Shown one piece after another: positions 7,509-14,090 of a stretch of 28,776 nt of DNA. The first letter of the stretch is position 1, and each line of letters begins with the position of its first letter. Below the pieces are notes generated by a model. The model searched no databases, was not told where the DNA came from, and was given only the letters and a program-made list of their open reading frames with translations. A program made the translations under genes and the position numbers. This DNA is from JANOQP01 sp044227705 (GTDB lineage: Bacteria; Bacteroidota; Bacteroidia; Chitinophagales; Saprospiraceae): NCBI GenBank assembly GCA_044227705.1, contig JBGAWE010000029.1, positions 1 to 28,776 on the forward strand, written 5' to 3'.

Positions 7509-8834
7509 TCACCGAACCAGCTTCCTCTCCAGCTCCTCGAGCGAGACGCCCTTCGTCTCCGGCATCATCTTCCAGACGAACAAAAGCTGGAAAACCATCA
7601 TTGCCGCGAACACGCCGAAGATGGCCGCGCCGCCCAGTTTTCCATTGAAATAGGGAAAAAGACCGGCCACCAATGCCGCGAAGACCCAGTGCGTGGAGCT
7701 TCCGAGCGCCGTCCCCCACGACCGGACGCTGTTCGGGAAAATCTCAGAGATGAACACCCAGATGCACGCGCCCTGCCCGATGGCGTGCGAGGCGATGAAC
7801 GAAAAGAGGAAGACCGGCACCAGCCCACCCGGAATGTTACCCGAAAAGGCGAGCGCGACGCACAGCAGCGAGACGATGTAGCCCACGGACCCGACGTACA
7901 TCAAAAACCGACGCCCGTAGCGGTCGATGAGCGAAAGGCCGACCATCGTGAAAATCAGGTTGATGACGCCGATGCCGACGGTCGACAAAAGCGCGGTGCT
8001 GGCGCCCAGCCCGGCCTCCTCGAAAATCCGCGGGGCGTAGTAGATGACGGCATTTATCCCCGAAAGCTGGTTGAAGAAGGCGAAAAGGAAGGCCAGCACG
8101 ATGGGCGTGTTGAATTTTCCACCCAAAAAATGGCCGAGGCTCGATCCGTGGTCGCTCGACGGCGCCTGGATCTCGGCGATGCTCTGCTCGACGGTGGCCG
8201 GGTTGGCCTCGGCGAGGATGCGGCGGGCGGCCGCGGTGTCGCCCATTTTCACAATCATCCAGCGCGGGCTTTCCGGCACGAACCAGACCATCGCCAAATA
8301 GATGACCGACGGCACGGCCATGATGCCGAGCATGAGCCGCCAATTGGACTCCGCGCCGCTCGCGCCGCCGATGAGCCAGTTGGAAAAATAGGCCGCGAGG
8401 ATGCCCGCCACGAGGCAAAACTGGAACATCGCCGTCAGCCGCCCGCGCCGCTCGGCCGGCGAAATCTCAGCGATGTACATCGGCGCGACAACCGACGACG
8501 CGCCCACGCCCACCCCACCGATGAAGCGAAAAAACATCAGCATCTCTACGCTCGAAGCCATCGCCGAGCCGACGCTGCAAATCAAGAACAGCACGCCGAT
8601 GACGATGAGCACCGGCTTCCGCCCCCACCGCTCTGCCGGGATGCCGCCGAGCACCGACCCGGCGATGGTGCCGTAGAGGCCCATGGCCACCATCTGCCCG
8701 ACCATCAGATCCGACAGCGACCAAAGGGACTGGATGGCCTTCTCGCCGCCCGAGATGACGGCCGTGTCGAAGCCGAAAAGGAACCCGCCGAGCGAGACGG
8801 CGACGGCCCAAAAGAGGAGTTTCGAGTTGTTCAT
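7509..8834 (-). CDS. MFS sugar porter (XylE/GLUT family)
   Basis: A 441-residue, twelve-helix major facilitator of the sugar porter family, moving a monosaccharide across the inner membrane, probably with protons. All family signatures are visible: GGFLFGFDTAVISG at the start (the aspartate D22 is the likely proton site), ERWGRK (68-73), PESPRW (187-192), the sugar-site motif NQLSGINAVIYYAP (about 255-268), DRYGRR (304-309) and the C-terminal PETKGVSLEELE. The open frame continues upstream to 9116, but homology starts at MNNSKLLFWAV, so I set the start at 8834. The added upstream residues have no transporter character. It converges with the SDR gene and diverges from the DUF937-OmpA gene. The sugar cannot be named. 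Confidence 0.92.
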   Translation of the reverse strand: MNNSKLLFWAVAVSLGGFLFGFDTAVISGGEKAIQSLWSLSDLMVGQMVAMGLYGTIAGSVLGGIPAERWGRKPVLIVIGVLFLICSVGSAMASSVEMLMFFRFIGGVGVGASSVVAPMYIAEISPAERRGRLTAMFQFCLVAGILAAYFSNWLIGGASGAESNWRLMLGIMAVPSVIYLAMVWFVPESPRWMIVKMGDTAAARRILAEANPATVEQSIAEIQAPSSDHGSSLGHFLGGKFNTPIVLAFLFAFFNQLSGINAVIYYAPRIFEEAGLGASTALLSTVGIGVINLIFTMVGLSLIDRYGRRFLMYVGSVGYIVSLLCVALAFSGNIPGGLVPVFLFSFIASHAIGQGACIWVFISEIFPNSVRSWGTALGSSTHWVFAALVAGLFPYFNGKLGGAAIFGVFAAMMVFQLLFVWKMMPETKGVSLEELERKLVR

Positions 8835-9148
8835 GCCTGAAAAAAGTTGGTTGAAAGTGAGCGTCTGCGGCCAGGGATTTGGCCAGGCCAAACATCCGAA
8901 CAAATCCGACTCGGGCAAGAGGTCTGTGCGCAAAAAGCCACCGATCCGGCCGGCGGTTTTGAAATAATTGGTTTTGAATGCGCAGTGTGACTTTTTGGCA
9001 AAACCCCGTTTGAATGACGCGCAAGCCGCTAACCACCGACACGGGGCAAAACTTTTGAACAAAAACACGGGAACCGGGCGCCTTTCTACATTTGACCCGA
9101 CAATCACGTCAAACACTTTATTTTAAAACCATTTTTTTTTCTTACGCT
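8835..9148. other. Divergent intergenic region (314 bp)
   Basis: A gene-free stretch between the divergent MFS and DUF937-OmpA genes. It becomes AT-rich towards 9149, with T and A tracts just before the ATG. It contains one good -7 box for the plus-strand gene (9087-9094), and short related blocks GGCAAAACCCCGTTTGAA (near 8998) and GGGGCAAAACTTTTGAA (near 9043). I find no matching -7 box for the transporter and no conserved small gene. Confidence 0.6.
9087..9094 (+). promoter_or_regulatory. -7 promoter box of the DUF937-OmpA gene
   Basis: TACATTTG fits the Bacteroidota -7 element TAnnTTTG exactly and lies 62 bp before the ATG at 9149. A TTTTG at 9053-9057 is upstream, but about 29 nt away, too far for a standard -33 element. 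Confidence 0.5.
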
Positions 9149-10378
9149 ATGTCAAATCTAATCGACGCCCTCATGGGCCACGTCACCCCCCAAATCCTCG
9201 GCTCGGCCGCCAAGACGCTCGGTGAGAGCGAGGCAGGCATCTCGAAGGCCGTTGGCGGCCTCTTGCCGACCGTCCTCGGCGGCCTCCTATCGAAGTCGAC
9301 TGACTCGAACGCCTTCGGCGCCATATTCAACCAGTTGGCCGACAGCCGCAACACTGGCTTCCTCGACAACCTCGGCGGCCTCGTCGGCGGCGGCAACCTC
9401 GCCCACGGCGATCCGAAGGACATCGCCGGGCGTCTCATGGGCAGCCTCTTCGGCGACAAGACGGGCGGGCTGTTGAGCCTCCTGTCGAACTTCGCGGGCA
9501 TCAAGTCCAGCTCGACCTCGTCGCTGCTCGGCCTTGTCGGGCCGCTCGTCATGGGCTATTTCTCGAAGAAAATCGCGGCCGACGGCCTCAACGCGAGCGG
9601 AGTGGCCAGCCTCCTCGCCGGCCAGAAGAGCAACATCCTCGGCGCGCTGCCTTCGGGAGTGGGCAGCCTGCTCGGCTTCGCCGACATGCCGAAGGCCAAC
9701 TACGGCGGCTCCGTCCCGACCGGCAACGTCGATGGCGGCTCCGACGGCGGTTTCGGCAAGTGGCTCTGGCCGCTGCTCTTGCTGCTCGGCCTCGGAGGCC
9801 TTCTCTACTGGGTCTCGAAAAACGGCTGCTCGAAGCCGCCGGTGCCCGAAATGCCGAAGGTTGAGGTGCCGAAGATGCCCGAAATGCCGAAGGTCGACTC
9901 GCTTGTCGACAAGGCAAAGGCGATGTTCAAGAAGACGATTTGCGAGACCGAGCTGAACGTCTCCAGCACCGGCATCGAGGCCGGCCTCGTCCAGTTCATT
10001 GAGGACGCGGCGAAGCCGGTTGACAAGACCACTTGGTTCGACTTTGACCGCCTCGTCCTCGAGACGGGCAAGAACACGCTCGACATGGCGAAATCAGAAG
10101 ACCAGCACAAGAACGTGGCGGCCATCCTCAAGTGCTACCCGAAGGTGAAGCTCAAAGTCGGCGGCTACACCGACAACGTGGGCAAGCCCGAGGCGAACAT
10201 GAAGCTGTCCATGGCCCGCGCCACGTCGGTCGTCGCGCAGCTCGAGTCGATGGGCATCGCAAAGGGTCGCCTCGTGCCGGAAGGCTACGGCGACCAGCAC
10301 CCGGTCTGCCCGGCCAACGACACCGAGGAGTGCCGCGCCAAGAACCGTCGCATCAGCGTCCGCGTGATGGAAAAGTGA
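9149..10378 (+). CDS. DUF937 – transmembrane – OmpA fusion protein
   Basis: A 409-residue protein in three parts. Residues 1 to about 180 are a Gly/Ala/Leu-rich DUF937 (YidB-like) region (LIDALMGHVTPQILGSAAK, VGGLLPTVLGGLL). There is no signal peptide, so this part is probably cytoplasmic. A single hydrophobic segment lies at about 205-222 (WLWPLLLLLGLGGLLYWV). It is followed by a short MPKVEVPKMPEMPKV repeat linker and a C-terminal OmpA domain (about 290-409) with GYTDNVG (339-345) and RAKNRRISV. The last part should bind peptidoglycan in the periplasm. The start is at MSNLIDAL rather than the longer frame at 9092, because the -7 box lies at 9087. A two-hairpin terminator region follows. The domain calls are firm; the role, perhaps tethering the inner membrane to the wall, is an inference. 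Confidence 0.85.
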   Translation: MSNLIDALMGHVTPQILGSAAKTLGESEAGISKAVGGLLPTVLGGLLSKSTDSNAFGAIFNQLADSRNTGFLDNLGGLVGGGNLAHGDPKDIAGRLMGSLFGDKTGGLLSLLSNFAGIKSSSTSSLLGLVGPLVMGYFSKKIAADGLNASGVASLLAGQKSNILGALPSGVGSLLGFADMPKANYGGSVPTGNVDGGSDGGFGKWLWPLLLLLGLGGLLYWVSKNGCSKPPVPEMPKVEVPKMPEMPKVDSLVDKAKAMFKKTICETELNVSSTGIEAGLVQFIEDAAKPVDKTTWFDFDRLVLETGKNTLDMAKSEDQHKNVAAILKCYPKVKLKVGGYTDNVGKPEANMKLSMARATSVVAQLESMGIAKGRLVPEGYGDQHPVCPANDTEECRAKNRRISVRVMEK

Positions 10379-10407
10379 CCTGAAGCTCAGCTTCGGGTTT
10401 GAACAGA

Positions 10408-10441
10408 GGGCGGCGGGGCTTCGGCTTCGCCGCCCTTTTTT
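10408..10441 (+). terminator. Intrinsic terminator between convergent genes
   Basis: An 8-bp GC stem pairs GGGCGGCG (10408-10415) with CGCCGCCC (10428-10435), followed by six T (10436-10441). A smaller hairpin, CCTGAAGC/GCTTCGGG with a 3-nt loop, precedes it right at the stop codon. The T run reaches into the stop codon of the convergent GNAT gene. Confidence 0.82.
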
Positions 10442-10887
10442 CATGCTTTCCAGAAATAGAAATAGAAGTCGTCCGACTCCCGGTGCCAGCCGAGGCGGTC
10501 GTAGAGACGCTGCGCCGCGAGGTTGTCGGCGGCGGTTTCGAGGAGGAGGCCTTTGTGGCTTTTCTCTTTCACAAAAGCCTGCGCCCGGCGGAGAAGGGCC
10601 TCTCCGACCCCATGCTTTCTGGATTTTTCGTCGACAAAAAGGTCGTTGAGCAGCCACGACCGTTCCATCGAGACTGACGAAAAGATTGGGTAGAGCTGGG
10701 TGAAGCCAACTGCCTCGCCATCGTTTGCCTTTGCCAAAAAAATGACCGACTCGCGCAGCCGGAGCCGATCGTTCAAAAAAACCCGGGCAGCGGCGAGATC
10801 GCTTTTTTGCCCATAAAACAGACGATACCCGTCGAAAAGCGGGGCCACCACATCGAGGTGTCGGCGGTCGGCGCGAAGGATTTTCAT
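10441..10887 (-). CDS. GNAT family N-acetyltransferase
   Basis: A 148-residue GCN5-related acetyltransferase. The acetyl-CoA pyrophosphate loop is visible as DEKSRKHGVGEALLRRA (motif A, near residue 90), preceded by the strand LNDLFVDE and followed by LETAADNLAAQRLYDRLGW (motif B). The length is normal for a stand-alone enzyme. The N-terminus (ILRADRRHLDVVAPLFDGYR) has the usual GNAT opening. Its stop codon abuts the T run of the terminator of the convergent OmpA gene. A small membrane-protein gene lies 14 bp upstream, so both may be read from the -7 box at 11202-11209. The acceptor substrate is unknown. Confidence 0.9.
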   Translation of the reverse strand: MKILRADRRHLDVVAPLFDGYRLFYGQKSDLAAARVFLNDRLRLRESVIFLAKANDGEAVGFTQLYPIFSSVSMERSWLLNDLFVDEKSRKHGVGEALLRRAQAFVKEKSHKGLLLETAADNLAAQRLYDRLGWHRESDDFYFYFWKA

Positions 10888-10901
10888 GGCGGTTGGCCGT
10901 A

Positions 10902-11153
10902 TTATTTCCCTTCCTCAAATTCGGTTTGGCTCGACTCGGCTCGTTCCCTCGCCCAGTCGGTTTGGGCAAAAACGACGCAGAGGACGCCCGCCAAAATCAT
11001 CACCAGCTTCAAGAGGAAGCCAAGCACCGGCACTTTTTCTGACTCGACAAAGGACAGGAACGCCCACCGCACCCCCACCAGCGACATGGCCAGCGCAGTG
11101 ATTCCAAACACGAAGAGCAGGAAGCCAAGAAGCATCAAAAGGCTTTTTTTCAT
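10902..11153 (-). CDS. Small membrane protein, two helices
   Basis: An 83-residue protein I do not recognise. It starts MKKSLLMLLGFLLFVFGITALAMSLVGV, one hydrophobic helix (about 4-26), and has a second at about 43-63 (VLGFLLKLVMILAGVLCVVFAQ). The C-terminus is charged (DWARERAESSQTEFEEGK) and probably cytoplasmic, as is the N-terminus. It is likely real: codon use is like its neighbours, it lies 14 bp before the GNAT gene on the same strand, and a matching -7 box lies 49 bp upstream. It resembles the small two-helix hypotheticals common in Bacteroidota. No function can be proposed. Confidence 0.7.
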   Translation of the reverse strand: MKKSLLMLLGFLLFVFGITALAMSLVGVRWAFLSFVESEKVPVLGFLLKLVMILAGVLCVVFAQTDWARERAESSQTEFEEGK

Positions 11154-11201
11154 GGAAAAAGGTCAATTTTGACCGGGTTTGAACCCAGACTGGTCGTCGG
11201 G

Positions 11202-11209
11202 CAAAGCTA
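11202..11209 (-). promoter_or_regulatory. -7 promoter box, minus strand
   Basis: Read on the minus strand this is TAGCTTTG, an exact fit to TAnnTTTG. It lies about 49 nt before the start of the small membrane protein at 11153. It forms a divergent pair with the box at 11241-11248. No clear -33 element. Confidence 0.45.
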
Positions 11210-11240
11210 AAAACGCGGACCGAAACGCCCCTCGCCCGCC

Positions 11241-11248
11241 TACTTTTG
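11241..11248 (+). promoter_or_regulatory. -7 promoter box of the HMG-CoA-lyase-like gene
   Basis: TACTTTTG is an exact fit to TAnnTTTG and is followed by CCCC. It lies 30 bp before the ATG at 11271. No -33 TTTG is found 17-23 nt upstream. Confidence 0.5.
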
Positions 11249-11270
11249 CCCCACCTAACCAACCGCGCGA

Positions 11271-12116
11271 ATGGTCAAAATCATCGAATGCCCACGCGAT
11301 GCCATGCAGGGCATCCACCGTTTCATCCCAACCGAGGCGAAGACGCGATACGTCCAACATCTCCTCGCCGTCGGCTTCGACTCGCTCGACTTCGGCTCCT
11401 TTGTCTCGCCGAAGGCCATCCCGCAGATGCGCGACACGGCAGAGGTGCTCGCAGGGCTTGATTTGTCGAAGACACAATCGCGCCTGCTGGCCATCGTCGC
11501 CAACGAGCGCGGCGCGGCGGCGGCCTGCCAGTTCCCCGAAATCAGCTACCTCGGCTACCCTTTTTCGGTTTCGGAAACCTTCCAGTTGAGGAACACGAAC
11601 GCGACCATAGCGGAGTCCGTCCAACGGGTTTTGGCCATCCAGAACCTCTGCGAAAAGCACGGAAAAAAGCTCGTCCTCTACATCTCGATGGGCTTCGGCA
11701 ACCCTTACGGCGACCCGTGGAATGTCGACATCGTGCAGAAATGGGTCGACGACCTCGCCGACGACGGCCTGCGCATCTTCTCATTGAGCGACACCATCGG
11801 CGTCTCGAACCCCGAGAACATTGCCTATCTTTTTGGAAACCTCGTGCCGAAATATCCCGACGTCGAGTTCGGCGCACACCTGCACACCACGCCGACCACC
11901 TGGCTCGAAAAAGTAGAGGCGGCCTACAAGAGCGGTTGCCGCCGCTTCGACGGCGCGCTGCGCGGTTTCGGCGGCTGCCCGATGGCGAAGGACGAGCTGA
12001 CCGGCAACATGGCTACCGAGAACATCGTAGCCTATCTCGAGGGCATCGGCGAACCGACAGGCCTCGACCGCGAGGCACTGGCCAGCTCACTGGCGATGAG
12101 CAATTCCATTTTCTGA
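11271..12116 (+). CDS. Hydroxymethylglutaryl-CoA lyase-like enzyme
   Basis: A 281-residue DRE-TIM metallolyase of the HMG-CoA lyase family, which splits HMG-CoA into acetoacetate and acetyl-CoA in leucine degradation. Active-site residues are recognisable: CPRDAMQ (R9, D10, Q13; the usual form is PRDGLQ), SLSDTIG (171-177), HLH (H203 and H205, metal ligands), and the glycine loop GFGGCPMAKDELTGN with the catalytic cysteine C236 and N246. Between the Cys and the GN pair the loop is one residue longer than in human HMG-CoA lyase. The protein is slightly shorter than the usual 300 residues. It converges tail to tail with the PA14-OmpA gene, 2 bp apart. A related lyase acting on another acyl-CoA is possible. 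Confidence 0.85.
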   Translation: MVKIIECPRDAMQGIHRFIPTEAKTRYVQHLLAVGFDSLDFGSFVSPKAIPQMRDTAEVLAGLDLSKTQSRLLAIVANERGAAAACQFPEISYLGYPFSVSETFQLRNTNATIAESVQRVLAIQNLCEKHGKKLVLYISMGFGNPYGDPWNVDIVQKWVDDLADDGLRIFSLSDTIGVSNPENIAYLFGNLVPKYPDVEFGAHLHTTPTTWLEKVEAAYKSGCRRFDGALRGFGGCPMAKDELTGNMATENIVAYLEGIGEPTGLDREALASSLAMSNSIF

Positions 12117-12118
12117 AA

Positions 12119-13141
12119 TTAATATTTGAACTCGACGCGCCGGTTTTTCGCCCGGCCCTCGGGCGTTTCGTTCGAGGCCACGGGGCGCGTCCCCCCGAAG
12201 CCGGCGGCCGTCAGCCGCTCCGAATCGATTCCATTTTTTGTGAGATAATCGGCCACCGCCTGCGCCCTCTGCTGCGATAGTTCGAGGTTCTTGGCCGCAT
12301 CGCCGACGTTGTCGGTGTGCCCTTCGATGGTCACGCGGAGGCTCGGGTGGTCGCGAAGGAGGGCGAGCAAGTTGTCCAGTTCGGGCAGCGATTCGGGCAA
12401 AATCTCGGGCAGGCTCTGCCGAAACTGGAGGTTTTTCGGCGTGTACTTTTTGATGGTGTCGCGGCTAACGGCTGGCGCCGGGCGGCCAACCGCAGGCACA
12501 GGGCGACTCGCTGTCGATGACGCCGGTTTGGTGCCCGGCTTCTTTTCCACAGGTTTTTGGGGCAAAACCGTCGGTTTCGGCTGCTGCGCGGGCTGCGGTT
12601 TGGGCTTTTCGGGTTGAGAATAAAACTTCGGCTCGATGGGCTTGTCGTTGTAACCCGCCGCGCCGCCGAGCCAGGGCTTCTCGCTCGGCAACTGCCAGCG
12701 GAGGTGGGCCTCGCCCTCGAGCGGGCCGTTGTAGAACTCGGCTTTTAGTTGGTAGCTGCGCCCTTTTTCGAGGTAGATTTTACCCATGAAAGCCTCCGAG
12801 TCGTGGTCGCCCCATGCCTCGATGACCTTTTCGCCGTCGAGCCATAGACGGATGCCGTCGTCAACCATGGCGAAAAACAGGAACTCGCCGCTCTCCGGCG
12901 GGGTCAGCCTCCCCGTCCATCGAACCGAAAACTCGGACTCGCCCAAGCCCTCGATGGGCCGCTTGCCGCGCCAGTCGAAGTCGATGGCCCGGTCGGTTCG
13001 GGCAGCGACGAATCGGTCGAAGTTGCGCCCCTCGAAATACTCGGCGTGCAAACCCGACTGGGCAAAAAGGGGCGCAACCAGCCCGAGGCAAAAGCAAAAG
13101 AGGGTGAAAAACTTGGCGTGGCTCAAAAAGGGCGTTCGCAT
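12119..13141 (-). CDS. Secreted PA14 – OmpA fusion protein
   Basis: A 340-residue exported protein. It has an N-terminal signal peptide (about 1-28, FFTLFCFCLGLVAPLFAQ). A PA14-type beta-barrel domain follows (about 29-155; LHAEYFEGRNF, VRWTGRL, ESGEFLFFAMVDDGIRLWLDGEKVI, and GRSYQLKAEFYNG). PA14 domains commonly bind carbohydrates. Next is a long Pro/Lys/Ala linker (about 165-230), and then an OmpA peptidoglycan-binding domain with GHTDNVG (274-280) and AKNRRVEF at the C-terminus. It should sit in the periplasm or at the outer membrane, attached to the wall. It is the last gene of the minus-strand run from pyrE, 71 bp after the NlpC/P60-like gene. The assignment of both domains is strong; the ligand of PA14 is unknown. 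Confidence 0.87.
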   Translation of the reverse strand: MRTPFLSHAKFFTLFCFCLGLVAPLFAQSGLHAEYFEGRNFDRFVAARTDRAIDFDWRGKRPIEGLGESEFSVRWTGRLTPPESGEFLFFAMVDDGIRLWLDGEKVIEAWGDHDSEAFMGKIYLEKGRSYQLKAEFYNGPLEGEAHLRWQLPSEKPWLGGAAGYNDKPIEPKFYSQPEKPKPQPAQQPKPTVLPQKPVEKKPGTKPASSTASRPVPAVGRPAPAVSRDTIKKYTPKNLQFRQSLPEILPESLPELDNLLALLRDHPSLRVTIEGHTDNVGDAAKNLELSQQRAQAVADYLTKNGIDSERLTAAGFGGTRPVASNETPEGRAKNRRVEFKY

Positions 13142-13212
13142 ACCGGATGGATTTTGGGCAAATCTCTGGGAGCTGCAACCCGCCGGACAGCAACTTCGAC
13201 AAAAGAGCCGGT

Positions 13213-14067
13213 CTAATCGAAGAGAACGGCTTGCGGAAGGATGTTCTCCTCGACCCGCTTTTGCGCATCGACGGATTCGGCGGGCCGCGCCTCATCGGCG
13301 AGAAGCCTTTTCACCACCCGGAGCTGGTGGGTGTAGCGGCGGCTTTCCTCGTTGAAAATCCCGAAATGATCGATTCGGTCGGCCCGGACGCGCCCATCAA
13401 CGTGCAAAATCTGTGTGCTCGAGATGATGAGGCCGACGTGGTCGACTCTGCCGCGCGCATCGTCAAAAAAGGCGAGGTCGCCCGCCTGAATCTCATCCAT
13501 GAAGTCCACGACGCGGCCCTGCGCGACCTGCGCCTCCGCCGACCGCCACAAACGGATGCCGAACATTTTGAAGACCATCTGGGTGAACGCCGCAGCATCG
13601 ATGCCGAAGGGGCTGCGGCCTCCCGCCAGTTGGGGCGCGTGGAGGTATTTCTTGGCAATCCGGGAAAGGATGTCGCCCGTCGGTTGGACGGAGCCGGGGA
13701 AGATGGTCTGCCCGCTGAACGCATAGCTCGCCTCCCCGATTTTCAGCCGGATACCGTCAAAACCGGGCAGCGAGGCCCCCATCAAAATCGGCAGAAAATG
13801 GTCATCGGCCATCACCGGCTCGCAGAGGGCGAGGGAATTGGCGTGGTTCCTTTCAAAAAAATCGGCCTCGCTCGGCGTTATCAACGTCGCCTGCCGGGAA
13901 TCAAGCCAGCCGACGGTCTCGTCCCACAAGTGCTTGACGTTCAGCCAGTTGTCCTGTTTTTTCAACACCTCGGCCACCTCGCCGAACAGCAACTGGCTCA
14001 CCATCTCCGACCGCTCGGAGGGCTGTGCGCGGAGTGCGGCCAAGCTTGTGTTCGCTACAATGTTCAT
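13213..14067 (-). CDS. NlpC/P60-fold protein lacking the catalytic cysteine
   Basis: A 284-residue protein with an N-terminal bacterial SH3-like part (about 1-65, VANTSLAALRAQPSERSEMV, WLNVKHLWDETVGWLD) and a C-terminal NlpC/P60 (C40) domain (about 125-250). The order of motifs is that of the cell-wall D,L-endopeptidases of Bacteroidota: GGRSPFGID, then GDLAFFDD, VDHVGLI, ILHVDGRVR. At the nucleophile, however, the usual DCSGF reads DAAAF (residues 157-161; codons 13585-13599). Both histidines, H210 and H222, keep the standard 12-residue spacing. There is no signal peptide. It is probably a non-catalytic binding protein, or possibly an enzyme with another nucleophile. It lies 23 bp after the M42 peptidase gene and before PA14-OmpA. 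Confidence 0.85.
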   Translation of the reverse strand: MNIVANTSLAALRAQPSERSEMVSQLLFGEVAEVLKKQDNWLNVKHLWDETVGWLDSRQATLITPSEADFFERNHANSLALCEPVMADDHFLPILMGASLPGFDGIRLKIGEASYAFSGQTIFPGSVQPTGDILSRIAKKYLHAPQLAGGRSPFGIDAAAFTQMVFKMFGIRLWRSAEAQVAQGRVVDFMDEIQAGDLAFFDDARGRVDHVGLIISSTQILHVDGRVRADRIDHFGIFNEESRRYTHQLRVVKRLLADEARPAESVDAQKRVEENILPQAVLFD

Positions 14068-14090
14068 TTCGTCGGGGCAAACCGGGTCTT

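Noticed and set aside
7689..8840. A 383-codon open frame on the plus strand opposite the MFS gene, rich in Arg, Asp and His
   Set aside because: It is antisense to a transporter with every family motif, and its composition is that of a mirror frame in GC-rich DNA.
8835..9116. Upstream extension of the MFS reading frame by 94 codons
   Set aside because: The added part has no transporter similarity and covers the intergenic region with the -7 box of the divergent gene.
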